Of a stretch of 64,000 nucleotides of DNA, positions 22,301-28,874 are shown piece by piece. The notes under the pieces were generated by a model. The model ran no database searches, was not told the origin of the DNA, and was given only the letters and a program-made list of their open reading frames with translations. Position 1 is the stretch's first letter; every line of letters begins with the position of its first letter. This DNA comes from an uncultured Coriobacteriaceae bacterium. Lineage in GTDB: Bacteria > Actinomycetota > Coriobacteriia > Coriobacteriales > Atopobiaceae. A program made the position numbers and the translations under genes. Where the stretch lies: contig CADBCS010000007.1 of assembly GCA_902793195.1 (NCBI GenBank), positions 19,870 to 83,869 on the forward strand. Direction: 5' to 3'.

Positions 22301-25300
22301 CTCGTCGCGTGGTTCATGAGCGTCATGTCGATGGTGGTATTAACGTTTGGCCAGAAGTCTTTGCTTTGCTGGTCGGACAAGGTGACTTCGGCCGCATCTG
22401 CGTCCGTCCCGGCAAGCTTGAGCTTAACGTTTACCTGGTCGGTGGCGTAGATCGGATAGAAGGCGAGCGTGTAGTCCGGCACCGTTAGCTTCGAGAAGTC
22501 GACGGCCTTGTCGATGCTCGTCTCGCCCGAGTTCGTCGCCCAGCCGACGAAGCGCTCGGTGTTCGTGTTGTCGAGCGCGTAATTGGCACAGTCGGCCAAG
22601 GACGAACCATATAACCTCGACCCGGAAAGCGAGGTGTTCTTCTGACCGTTCTTATTATAGAACTCGACATTGTATGCAATACGCTCGTTGTAGAGGTAGA
22701 GGGTCTGCGTATTAAGCGCCACTGAGCCGCCATCGGAAATTGGGGTTCTTCCGGTCGAGGTGGACTTATAGCTTCCCTGCGAGTACCCGACCACGTTGAA
22801 GTTGGCAAACGAATTATAGATAGTAGCGTTGCCGCTAGAATTTGTTTTGGCGTGTATAACGGACCCGTTCGATGAATCAGGATTGGATACCTCGCTTGGC
22901 ATAGGCCACGAACCATCCGCTTTCTGAAGAACGTAGTACATGTTGCCTGCAGGAGTCGACGCATATGGATCGGTATAATACTTGTCCGACAGCGAGTCGT
23001 TGAAGTATGCACGCATTGAAGTACGGTCGGTAAGTCCATAATAGGTATACCCACCAGACTTTTTGGTACCCAGCGTTCTGCCAGTCACCTTTTTAGGCCA
23101 GTCATAATTGGCATATTTGCTGTTGCCTGTATCCTTGTACATTGCAAATGACTGCCCATAAAGACCTGTAATAGTATAGTCTTCGACCCAATTCGTGTAG
23201 TAAACAGGGTCCGTGTCATTGAGGTAATACCCGGTCGGCTTATGGAAGGTTGAGGTTACCGTCTGCCTGTTCCAATACACGTTCAGCACCGTGCTGCCGT
23301 CTGGCATGACTTTCGCTGAGCCGGGTTTGCCATAGACGTTGTTACCGCTCTGCGCAAGCTCGTAGCCGGTCTCGACGTCATAGGCCTCGTCATTCGACGA
23401 AAGCGATACCGTGTCCATCACGTTCGCAGTCCGCTCGTACGTCCTGTAGTAGTCATAGTTGCTCGGGGTCAGCGTGTTCCTTGACGCATCGTCGTAGAAT
23501 ACACCGATGTTCTCCTTCCACACCACGACCTTGTACTTTGCCTGACCCTCGGTCCACTTGGCGTACACCGTGGTGTCTTGTGAGAGAGCTTGGCCAAACG
23601 TGAATCGCGTCGTGCACTCGGGATTGGTGTACCATCCGCCAAAGGTATAGGTGCTCGACTCGCACGTGGGGTCGCTTGGCTCGGTCGTGGTCCCGTCCGG
23701 CGCAATCATCTGCGGTGGCGTGTAGCTCACGGTGAGCAACTTGGTCCCCGTCGACGCATTCTCCTTCATGTTGGGAAGGCGGTTGGCATCGAAGGTGAGG
23801 ACATGCGACTGCGCGATAATCGGGTAGTAGTTCGCGTCGGCCTGGATGTTGGTTAGCGGGAAGGTGGCCGCCGTCGTCCCGCCCTTGGTAGTAGACCAGC
23901 CAACTAACGTCTGGGTGGACAGTTTTGGAGTGAACGTGGGCAGCGCGCTCTGCGCGATGGTCCCACCATCAACAACACTCATGCGGGTAAAGACGTTGTC
24001 GTCCTGGTCGTAGAACGTAACGTAACGGTAGGTGTCGTAATGCGCATTGACCCTAACCACGCCATTGGTCGAGACGTGGAGCGTGGTAAGGTTGAGCTTT
24101 CCCTCGCCCGTAAAGTTGAGCTTCTCGTTGCCAACGTACCAACCAACGAATTTCTTTCCCGTTGGTGCTGTTGGCGTGGAGGGCTCGTAGAGGTCGTCTC
24201 CCGCTTTGACCTTCTGGCTCCGTACAGGTACCGACTCGTTCTCGCTCGCGTAGAACTCGTACGTCGCAAACGTAGGACTCACAACCGTCGTGCCATCTGC
24301 GGCAAAATTTATCACATAGATCGAGAATCCATCTACCACGACCTTGGCGGTCGTGCCGGCCTCCTTTACGTCAAGGGGCTCCGCAACGCCCGTCTCGTCG
24401 TCGATGTGGAAGACCTCGGTCGTAAGCTCCTGCTTGGCAACCTCCGCCGTGGCAAAGCTCACGTTTACCGTGGCGTCATCGGCCGGCTGGATCTCGTTGC
24501 CGTTCTTGTCGAGGATCTTGATGTCAAAGACGTAGGATGCGGCAACCTCCTGGTCCGTGTTGCGAACCTCGTCCACGGCATTGGAGGCTTTGCGCTCCGC
24601 TGCGGCAGAGACCGTCTTTGCGTCGAGCCTGGCACCTTCGGGGAACACGCCTTCATCGGCGGTCACGCTAATCTGGACGCCGTCGAGATTTGCCTGCTGG
24701 GCGAACGCGGGCATCTTGTCGGTCTCGGTTGCCGCCGGGTCCTCTTTCTCCGCTGGTGTCTTGTTGGAATCCTGGGCGGCCTCTTCCTTTGCCTCGCGCG
24801 TAAACTGCACGCAGTACACCACGGCATCTGCAGGCGTTACAACGGTGAACCCACCGTCTTGCATTGTATCGAGCTGTATGACCCCAGACTCTTCGTCGTC
24901 GCTGACGGTATACACCTGCACATCGTACTCGTCACTTGCATAGTCCTGTGCAAGGAACGCGATCGCGTTGGTGAACCCCTCCATGGGCGCAATCTCGTTG
25001 TTTTCCTTATCGCGAATCGCCACGCGGATCATATAGCTGGCGGCAACCTCCCGCTTGGCATCGCGCACCGCGTCCACTGCCGCGGCCATGTTCTTTTCCT
25101 GGTCTGCGGGCAGTCCGGAGATGTCGAGCTTCGAACTGGCAGGGTACGCGCCTTCGGGAGCCGTAACGCGTACCTGCATGCCATCGACGTCTACGGTTTC
25201 GCTAAATTCTGGAAAGCTTTGTTGCTCGGTGTTGGTCTGGTCTTCTGCGGAGGTGGCCTCGTCGCCCGACTGCTGCGCATCTGCGGGCTCCTGCTCGGTG

Positions 25301-25614
25301 CCAACGGTCTCTTCGGCTGACAGCTCCTCGGGCGGGGCGTTCACCAGACCTTCTGTGGCCTCATCGGACTGTGCCGCAGCCGATTCCTGCCCCTCGTCCG
25401 TTACCCCCAAGTCCGAGTCCACCTGTTCGGCCGCCTGCCCGCTGGTTGACTCCTCAGCCGTTTGCGCGGCAACGTCCTTGGAGGCAGCGTCGCCTACCTC
25501 GGCAACCGCCTGCATTGGCACGCCACTTGTCACCATAACAAACGAGAGGAGAAAGGCCAAAGCCCTTCGTCCTCTCGCTGTTATGGCCCGAGGCTCTCGT
25601 TTCGATTCGCGCAT
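10375..25614 (-). CDS. Giant (5079-aa) repetitive surface adhesin with MBG/YDG and InlB-like repeats
   Basis: A single open frame of 5079 codons. GGAGG (25621-25625) sits six bases before the ATG. Layout by approximate residue: signal peptide 1-40; acidic Ser/Thr/Glu/Gln-rich region 40-130; two copies of a domain beginning at about 133 and 300, also present in the tip pilin; Listeria-Bacteroides/InlB-like repeats with FxGW and YAxW motifs 440-1420; many MBG/YDG-type repeats (YDGxxxxP, Y(T/K)VT, DAGxY patterns) from about 1530 to 4980, interrupted at about 2290-2620 by an unassigned beta-rich region plus one more InlB-like repeat. The C-terminus has a Thr/Ser-rich linker, ASTGD, a hydrophobic segment and RRRKK, a nonstandard sorting-type tail. 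Such proteins project from the cell wall as long stalk-like adhesins. The repeats contain nearly identical DNA blocks, so copy number may vary between strains. Confidence 0.9.
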   Translation of the reverse strand: MRESKREPRAITARGRRALAFLLSFVMVTSGVPMQAVAEVGDAASKDVAAQTAEESTSGQAAEQVDSDLGVTDEGQESAAAQSDEATEGLVNAPPEELSAEETVGTEQEPADAQQSGDEATSAEDQTNTEQQSFPEFSETVDVDGMQVRVTAPEGAYPASSKLDISGLPADQEKNMAAAVDAVRDAKREVAASYMIRVAIRDKENNEIAPMEGFTNAIAFLAQDYASDEYDVQVYTVSDDEESGVIQLDTMQDGGFTVVTPADAVVYCVQFTREAKEEAAQDSNKTPAEKEDPAATETDKMPAFAQQANLDGVQISVTADEGVFPEGARLDAKTVSAAAERKASNAVDEVRNTDQEVAASYVFDIKILDKNGNEIQPADDATVNVSFATAEVAKQELTTEVFHIDDETGVAEPLDVKEAGTTAKVVVDGFSIYVINFAADGTTVVSPTFATYEFYASENESVPVRSQKVKAGDDLYEPSTPTAPTGKKFVGWYVGNEKLNFTGEGKLNLTTLHVSTNGVVRVNAHYDTYRYVTFYDQDDNVFTRMSVVDGGTIAQSALPTFTPKLSTQTLVGWSTTKGGTTAATFPLTNIQADANYYPIIAQSHVLTFDANRLPNMKENASTGTKLLTVSYTPPQMIAPDGTTTEPSDPTCESSTYTFGGWYTNPECTTRFTFGQALSQDTTVYAKWTEGQAKYKVVVWKENIGVFYDDASRNTLTPSNYDYYRTYERTANVMDTVSLSSNDEAYDVETGYELAQSGNNVYGKPGSAKVMPDGSTVLNVYWNRQTVTSTFHKPTGYYLNDTDPVYYTNWVEDYTITGLYGQSFAMYKDTGNSKYANYDWPKKVTGRTLGTKKSGGYTYYGLTDRTSMRAYFNDSLSDKYYTDPYASTPAGNMYYVLQKADGSWPMPSEVSNPDSSNGSVIHAKTNSSGNATIYNSFANFNVVGYSQGSYKSTSTGRTPISDGGSVALNTQTLYLYNERIAYNVEFYNKNGQKNTSLSGSRLYGSSLADCANYALDNTNTERFVGWATNSGETSIDKAVDFSKLTVPDYTLAFYPIYATDQVNVKLKLAGTDADAAEVTLSDQQSKDFWPNVNTTIDMTLMNHATRPGYELDGWYTQDGVRWAESNLLAPDFCTKGANGQPKLNEPDAGYSSAYYTITLTARWHPVAQAQVVYTGDGATGIIDSDIYNLNGDVKVSPTHPTYGNKTFIGWRDLNGNMHRPGDTFTFDSKTLLNNEDKLELTAVYTAKDNPKTKVTYHANYSGSSATSSSDALEWNDALVLPSDTFTRNGYRINGWSTTAGATSPNTGFETGKTVGVSAMGATIDASTNTATIDLYATWEEAATLTFAPNNNAYGSVDKTSILVGKYTTDSVTVVATPADGYHLVNWTKDGTEVGTATTLTLTKPAGGWTNANYVAVFHKHEWSWAAGGNKVVATCRNSDDAHKGDTTVTLTLNVEDVTYLTPVSASVSNKSGMEETGTTVGEITFVSRGDTTYAESTTAPQLVGTYTAKVTVTENGHTYTAAKDFTIKPKEPSDTEKLTFDLANDTQTYDGNEHKPRVTNVKLGDIALEEGRGYRVEYVDNVDAGTATAKVILMGNFSGDDSKPFTINKADISPTIDVAPKAYDGNPVVPTISNNASNGRVTFYSYEKRNADGSWSTYSGTPTDAGTYRVTATIEETDNYNGATTNTKEFTISKANPTVTAPEPEPGLTYNKQPQALVKAGSTTGGTMQYSLDGTTWSTDVPKATDKGTYTVHYRVVGDENYNGVDAKSFQVEIRPRELTKDVDYDFETGVTLSPTEFTYNGQSQKPTVTVKLKDGTVLTEGVDFTMTYSSDTTNVGEKDATVNFTGNYGGTVVDKTYKINPKPLTQSDVTFTGNTFTYDGGEHGPAIVVTDGTVTLTKGKDYLVQNGTATDVNPAGSPYTVTVTGMGNYTGTVTGTYSINKYAIDPTKLTDAQKPTAKTLTYNGADQALVDAPTSVPAGYTMQYSLDGTNWSAELPKGKDAGTYNVHVKYKGDDNHADVLLGSAIPVTIGKKVVTITPQAGQTKVFDTSDPATFTYEQDGVVSGDTLNGKLKRAAGEGVGTYAFDISEFTATGANPNYDVKLAASAPTFSITKADQAAPATPILTATPNSVTVTNGKKGVTYTLYDKDGNPVAGKVTTPNADGSFTLSGLNPAEQYTVKAQIAADDNHNASKVSEASITTPKEGQSAPTPSLKNGASSVTATDGIIGNVDGTMEYSTNGGETWVPVPDGNTEIGGLAAGEVLVRRKGDGTKDPSPVAKVMVTFKLTGKVTWNYSYTYVDPDSGKEKTVTVDDTPEQRSKYARVELYNGANPIAGKSKVVDVSASASGATAETTYDFDDLPTADDAGNRINYHAEVTPLMSAGDTAAATGYSVNYIDAMHLQAEISFGQECFDAPWKVTVNSIDAPNGAKPDAVFVKVLYGTTAAGVDGGTYDGYDIIVQQSAGNGSTCTLVQQQDGSYVATGSFPVWKWQPGQTGEARKSYYHRILVTGYIANGTFFSLDNVISPKADAMVYTGSAASRTMEVTISEISVPSVEFDPNGGTIQNGYIVVPKGGTVTAAQINAKVPVWEGHTFDAWYTEPKGGSKQSAGITNIQGKQTLYAHWKMVIDPTKNAPTAKDLTYNSQAQELVNAPSELPAGCKKIQYSLDGTNWTDDLPKAVDAGTYTVKVRYVGDGAHADADGADIKVTIKPKPLTSEDVVATGMGTSLIYSGTAQGPTVSVKDGTTTLAEGTSTEPKDYVLSNTTATTAGSYAVTVTGQGNYTGSVQVPYTIAPYELGASDRLEIGNVTNYVYNGTDQRPSNVTVSLNGTALREGADFEIAYPAESVNAGNYEITVTLKNNYKGTAKKGYKITPKPLTADMVVDAPNTFVFSGQPQGPAITIKDGTTTLTKDADYLLTGETAVGVGDGYKAVVTGTGNYMGRVEKPFSITPYVLGEDDKVEIIFDGGDGSDEFTYNRADQRPDASKISVKITKADGTEVTLGADALNVKYLKADGTQITTDNGSTDAGTYQVQVELKSTSGYSGSAARGYVINPKPITAADVQFDGPEGFEYTYATQTGGDGMPQGPNETVTSLLSTSTNPTTLVKNQDYTVADAPKYDAGSYTMLVKGTGNFCGEVTKPYTIRKAQTKESDLTDANKPTVNKTDGKDGLVYNADEQVLVSNPTTMPKGYVEVLYSTDGGTTWTTEPKGTDVGVYTVQVKYVGDKNHEDFTIDPLTAKIVKRPVTITGESATKTYNGKVQKLESFSANVSTGAGDNEGFANSDHHESNLSYLASGTAKGEYEGAFTPTAATAVKIVDGTGTDVSGNYDVTLLAGKLTITATAVTDDGTIDEKGTGTSDGNTVVEVEGNQGDDAPTYDAQPHKPVVVDKQVTDENGNPKTLEEGTDYDVTYYKASDIDSDGNPVAGATSVTPEEAGEKVAVVTLKGNYSGTIKVRVDVKKRPVTFTGQTAERTYTGKEQEITGITVSTGENQGLVSGHTHNLTYSAKGTNKGEYNGAFAYKDATAVVIKDASGADVTANYDITPGTTTVGKLTIKATNVDGNNDGTADNLTDENGNTVTDNGKPVHVVDLTGSDGTNAPVYDDQDHKPTVKDNGYVNPISGEREPKTLVENTDYTVKYYEANPDGTPDMGKEITTDPAKVAGDKVAVVTFTGNYEGSLTVPVDVRKRPVTFTGKTVVAHFDTQAHSMADRIARILSGNIPYASITPDDATADEATRKMTYVVEGLVDTHTTKNSGGTDTVAYDIKDVELPSGTNGGYPIEAGVYEAEFQNADGIAIYRADGTTNVTANYDIKLTTGTYTVLQSELHNNGEGWGVIPPNPSETLTIASKVIHVYGKTLDGTADAAADVYDGTAKEPIVKDEQEDHSAITLEKGTGYDIAYYAPADVTFVRDDELGTDTKPLIKEGARQLTPEEAGEKIAVVTLKGNLAGTITAHMDVKQRPVSFTGKSDTKAYNGQKQSVTGYDASTGENEGLLTGEEFDHTTKNKNNNDVDSIEAIAEGTNASAMPYAGTITAADDVKVYDASGADVTRNYAITTAPGTLTIKTAKVTDGGNGNGVKADDDGNPIDANGNTTADPTKYVKVVDVRGKDGNDAPIYDGTPKTPEVYDYQNKDSEGNPKKLEEGKDYEVKYYKAEDIDENGKPKPGASETNPTDAGDKVAVVTLTGDYEGTVNTPADVRKRPAVFTGDSKSYSYDGKKHVIETLTVKDMELVEGHTYNIRYLAEGTEKGEYKGNFVKFNNRAEPTVIFDGDPTTDDPDISSNSIFDANGTDVTANYSISFALGTLSIGATKVSDNGNGEGVEVNDEGEPVVGPDGKPVVRVNVTVGYDDTKTPVYDGEDHTPTVHDVQGNKNLTEGTDYTVTYYEPQRNGDGTVKTDEKGRPIPNEDKPLSAADAGTGNDGDKVAVVEFIKDYTGEVTIGTNVLKRPVTFTGKSGEKSYTGTQQTIEGYDVNAGTNEGLLTAEKFGHNTEVGGKDTVVASASGTKLGSYEGTITAATGVTIMDKGGVDVTKNYAITTAPGTLTIKAAKVTDGGNGNGVKAGDDGNPIDENGNTTTDPTKYVKVVDVRGKDGDNAPYYDGTPKVPEVYDYQNKDSEGNPKKLEEGKDYTVTYYEANPDGTPDINKPTNPTDAGEKVAVVTLTGDYEGTVNVPMDVEKQPLHVTTGSATKEYDGTPLTNGDVALKGIVAGETVEVQVTGTQTEIGKSENGYSVIFADGEHVDYVATKSANSSSSAQSTTSEATTKPASNSVATQSANAEEPGLLQAMARVFAPKVAYADENKSLADPGKATAKSSNYTVNASEGAGTLEVTAISAGNKSGLPGEGKRIVVQPISTGDTKKTGPDSKTNDSGTYTGKPVNGPELYDTQTKDENGNPKKLVEGTDYTVTYYDEDGNPVDGKPTDAGKYRMVVTYQGMYSGTYEASVTIAKAKLTVTTPSAKKAYDGTALTTGSKDASIKGFVNNEKAPFSVTGSQTKVGSSKNTYKIDWESSEATAKQKNYQVSEKLGTLTVTAASNNPKNTSTTGTSTGVTTTRQATASTGDASMAVMPFLVSAAAAIVAGLRRRKK
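11623..12049. repeat. Long DNA repeat inside the giant gene, copy A
   Basis: This block is highly similar to 13051-13489. It includes a stretch identical over 60 bases (11761-11820 equals 13201-13260, an offset of exactly 1440 bases). It encodes an MBG-type module with its linker (KDSEGNPKKLEEGKDY). It is a substrate for in-frame recombination that could remove or add about 480 residues. Confidence 0.85.
13051..13489. repeat. Long DNA repeat inside the giant gene, copy B
   Basis: This is the partner of the block at 11623-12049. The 5' part is offset by 1428 bases and the rest by 1440 bases, a 12-base in-frame indel. The second half (13441-13489) again matches 12001-12049 with only scattered differences. 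Confidence 0.85.
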
Positions 25615-25961
25615 GATTGACCTCCGCCCTTTAAATTTTTACATTTGTTTTAATAATACATCTGTTTCTTGGGACCAACGGATTGGGCTGTGGCTATATT
25701 TATTTATTGATATAAAGTTGAGCTTCACCTTCCGTTGGCGGGCGTAAACCTACCGTCTGCAGTGCCTTTGGCGGCAAGCACGGGACACAGGCATCTTCCA
25801 ACCACAAAACCAGCAAAGGGTTTCGATTTCGATGCGTACCGCGCGGGCGACGTTCTCCCCTCTTTCTGTCAACCTCGTCGATGCCCGCGTGCACCACGTA
25901 TAGTCTTCGGGTAATGTATTTGGTGCAGAGCAGCACAGTCCATGCACGGAGGCGTGACCCC
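25615..25961. other. Divergent intergenic region between giant adhesin and GGDEF gene
   Basis: About 350 bases with no convincing gene. The adhesin-proximal part (25627-25720) is markedly AT-rich compared with the rest of the window and should hold the promoter of the giant gene; several TATA-like hexamers occur (for example TATTAT on the minus strand) but none has a well-spaced -35. The GGDEF-proximal part is GC-rich and shows no clear promoter or riboswitch fold by eye. Confidence 0.5.
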
Positions 25962-28787
25962 ATGAGAAGAAGGATCGGCACCGGCACCATAATTGCGTTC
26001 GCCGTGCTGCTTTTGGTCGTTCTTGTTATGGACATCGGACTGATGTTCAGCCAGATTCGACAGCGAACGAGGGATGCGGGAATCTCCCGACTGCAAAACA
26101 CCAGCAGGGAGCTGGAAGAGTCCATCGAGAGCGGCGAGCGCCTTACCATGGGCATCGCAATAGAATCGAGAGAGGTCCTCGACGACAGAGAGGCACTGAG
26201 GAAGTTTCTCCACAACAAGAAGGAACAGGTCGCAACAGGCGAGTCGGGCGCCTTTAACGTGTATGCCGCCGGAAGCGACTGGTGGATCATCCCGGACTTC
26301 GACTCCCCACCCGACTACGTGGCTCAGGAACGCACCTGGTACAAGGGCGCCATTCGCAACGCTGGCGCGGTCTATGTGTCATCCCCCTATCAGGATGCGA
26401 TGACAGGAGACATCTGCTATACGGTCTCGGTGATGCTCGGGGACGGCAAGACGGTAATTGCCGTGGACTTTGCCATGGACACCATCCAATCCTACGTCGA
26501 TCAGATTCTTGACGGGGGAATCAACCGTGCGGCAATCGTCACGGACGACGGAACCATTGCCGGATGCTCCCAAAAGAACCTAATTGGCGAACAGCTGACG
26601 GACGTCCTACCCGAACTCGCGGGGGTCTGGTCGTTATCCAAGAGTGGGGACGAGGTCGTTTCGACGCGGATACAGTCCGACTTCCTGTACAACAACCTGC
26701 TTGCGGCGAGGGCGGGCAACGGATGGATCCTCATCATCAGCGTTAACGACTGGGAGCTCTATCAAGAGTCATACATACAGCTCATTGTTACCATCGTCTT
26801 GCTGCTCGCATTTGTCGTAACCGTAACCCTCGTGTTCCTCGTGTCCAAGAGGCGCCAAAGGAGGGAGGGCGAGGACGCACTGCAAAGGAAGCGGTATCAC
26901 GAGAGCCGCAAGAGGACGGCGGGCGGCGGAGTCATCAGACAGTATCGCAACCGCATCCTCGCGTTTATGATCGTCGTCATGCTGTTGAGCCTCTACACGA
27001 TCGTCTCGGCCACCTATAGCTGGGGCAACGCCCAAATGCAGAGCGAAGCCGAGAAATACGAGCACGACCTCTCGAGGTGGATTGAAAAGCAGAAGAGCAT
27101 ACTCGACATGTTTGTGGGCACCATCTCCTCGAATCCGGACATGCTGAAAGACTACGAGGGAACTGTTTCCTACTTGGACAACATCACCAGGCAGTTCCCA
27201 GAGATTTCCGCGAGCTATATGTCACACCCCAACCTAAAGCCGTCGGTGTACATGAACAACGGCTGGGAACCAACCGCCAACTGGGTCGTTGAGGAGAGGC
27301 CCTGGTGGAGCGGCACCCTGGAGTCCAAGACGGGCTGGTGCATAACCGCACCGTATTACGACACACGTACCGGCGAGTACTGCGTGACGATTTGCGAGCA
27401 GGTGCACGACGCGAAGACCGGAGAGTTCCTCGGTGTCTTTGGACTCGACTATTACATAGACAGTCTGACGGCGATCATGGGGAACAGCTACAACAGCGAC
27501 GGATATGCGTTCCTGGTGGACACCGAGGGGTACATCATCAACCACCCGTACGGAACGTACCTGATCTCGCAGGATTCGAAAACCAGCGTGCTGGAACTCC
27601 CCTATGGATCGGTGCAGGCAGACGGAAAGGACACAAAGCTCATCTGGGACTACGACGGTTCGCTCAAGGTCCTGCTGGCAACCGTCAACGACACGTCCCG
27701 GTTCTCCATCTACATTGTGTCGGACGCGCGGCTGATCTATGGTCGCGTACTTATATATGGCTCCACCTACCTGATCGCGTTCCTCGCGTGCATCGTCGCG
27801 GTGTATCGACTCCTCTCGGAGATGATCGCGTGGCAGGACGAGGCAAATCGAAGGCTCGAGAGGGCCGCCCAGACGGATGCGATGACCGGCCTCTTGAACA
27901 AGGCGTCGGCGGAGGAGGCCATCTCCCATGCGGTGAAAAAGGGCGTGGGCGCGCTGATGGTCGTCGACCTGGACAACTTCAAGCCGGTCAACGACCTATA
28001 TGGCCACGAGATGGGTGACCGAGTACTCATACGGTTCGCCGAGCTCATTCAATCGGCCATCCGAGACGGCGACATTGCCGGGCGCATTGGAGGCGACGAG
28101 TTCGCCGTGTTCTGCGAGGGACTGACCGACGAGAAGACAATCGCAAAGAAGTGCGACTTCCTCAACCGCGAGATCGTGGCGTCCGCCGAGGAGTACATGG
28201 GCAGTGACATGGGAATCCCGCTCGGATGCTCCATGGGCGTGACGCTGGTGCCCAAGGACGGACGTGAGTACGACATGCTCTTTGCGAAGGCAGATCTGGC
28301 CCTTCACCATGCCAAGCGGGGCAGCAAGCACGGCGTCCGAATCCATCAGGACCAGGAGACGGAACGCCCGGAGGAGAGCAAGGGCGACCTGTCCAACCTG
28401 CGGATGATCTTTGGGGAGCGCAACCCAAGGAAGACCGCGCTGGTCGCGGAGAGGGAGCTGTTCCAGGACATCTACCAGTCCATGGTGAGGCTCGCCTCTG
28501 CCAACGGTTGGAATCTGCATCTAGTCGAATTCACCCTGCATAGGGAGGAGCCCAACAGCGAGGAGGGAATCTCTGGCTGTACGGACCGGTTTGTCGAGCT
28601 TTCGGCCGGCCTGCTCCGAAACAGCGACATTATCCTCAAGTACAACAACAGTCAGGTTGTCTTCCTGCTCATGGAACCGGAGAACGGCGACCACATGGTC
28701 CCCATCAACAGGGTGCTTGGCGCATGGGAGCGCGACGGCGTGCCCGGAATCACCATCAGCTACCAGCAGGAACAGGTCAACGACTGA
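25962..28787 (+). CDS. Dual-sensor membrane diguanylate cyclase (GGDEF)
   Basis: A 941-aa protein. The ATG at 25962 is chosen because GGAGG lies nine bases upstream. It contains two consecutive extracytoplasmic sensor modules resembling dCache domains. The first is between membrane segments at about 8-32 and 270-290; the second is between about 330-352 and 585-607. A canonical GGDEF domain follows: GGDEF at 710-714, with an inhibitory RxxD (RDGD, 701-704) five residues upstream, so product feedback by c-di-GMP is expected. After it comes a further domain (about 800-941) resembling a degenerate GGDEF fold without the signature. Repeated WW and PYxD motifs in both sensor modules suggest internal duplication. 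It synthesises c-di-GMP in response to an external ligand, identity unknown. It is divergent from the giant adhesin gene, an attractive but unproven regulatory link. Confidence 0.85.
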   Translation: MRRRIGTGTIIAFAVLLLVVLVMDIGLMFSQIRQRTRDAGISRLQNTSRELEESIESGERLTMGIAIESREVLDDREALRKFLHNKKEQVATGESGAFNVYAAGSDWWIIPDFDSPPDYVAQERTWYKGAIRNAGAVYVSSPYQDAMTGDICYTVSVMLGDGKTVIAVDFAMDTIQSYVDQILDGGINRAAIVTDDGTIAGCSQKNLIGEQLTDVLPELAGVWSLSKSGDEVVSTRIQSDFLYNNLLAARAGNGWILIISVNDWELYQESYIQLIVTIVLLLAFVVTVTLVFLVSKRRQRREGEDALQRKRYHESRKRTAGGGVIRQYRNRILAFMIVVMLLSLYTIVSATYSWGNAQMQSEAEKYEHDLSRWIEKQKSILDMFVGTISSNPDMLKDYEGTVSYLDNITRQFPEISASYMSHPNLKPSVYMNNGWEPTANWVVEERPWWSGTLESKTGWCITAPYYDTRTGEYCVTICEQVHDAKTGEFLGVFGLDYYIDSLTAIMGNSYNSDGYAFLVDTEGYIINHPYGTYLISQDSKTSVLELPYGSVQADGKDTKLIWDYDGSLKVLLATVNDTSRFSIYIVSDARLIYGRVLIYGSTYLIAFLACIVAVYRLLSEMIAWQDEANRRLERAAQTDAMTGLLNKASAEEAISHAVKKGVGALMVVDLDNFKPVNDLYGHEMGDRVLIRFAELIQSAIRDGDIAGRIGGDEFAVFCEGLTDEKTIAKKCDFLNREIVASAEEYMGSDMGIPLGCSMGVTLVPKDGREYDMLFAKADLALHHAKRGSKHGVRIHQDQETERPEESKGDLSNLRMIFGERNPRKTALVAERELFQDIYQSMVRLASANGWNLHLVEFTLHREEPNSEEGISGCTDRFVELSAGLLRNSDIILKYNNSQVVFLLMEPENGDHMVPINRVLGAWERDGVPGITISYQQEQVND

Positions 28788-28819
28788 CGGCATCTTGCCC
28801 GAGTGCGGGCAAGATGCCG
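28788..28819 (+). terminator. Strong hairpin terminator after GGDEF gene
   Basis: A perfect 14-bp inverted repeat (28788-28801 with 28806-28819) with a four-base loop starts right after the stop codon. A T-rich stretch follows (TTGCGTTTGAGTT). It probably also serves the convergent HAD phosphatase gene. Confidence 0.8.
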
Positions 28820-28874
28820 TTGCGTTTGAGTTGTGGCCACGTCTTGGAGGGGCGAAACCGTACCCTCGCTCCGC

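Noticed and set aside
25740..25830. Possible c-di-GMP riboswitch between the giant adhesin and the GGDEF gene
   Set aside because: A short string resembles part of the GEMM consensus, but the second conserved stem-loop and tetraloop receptor could not be found on either strand.
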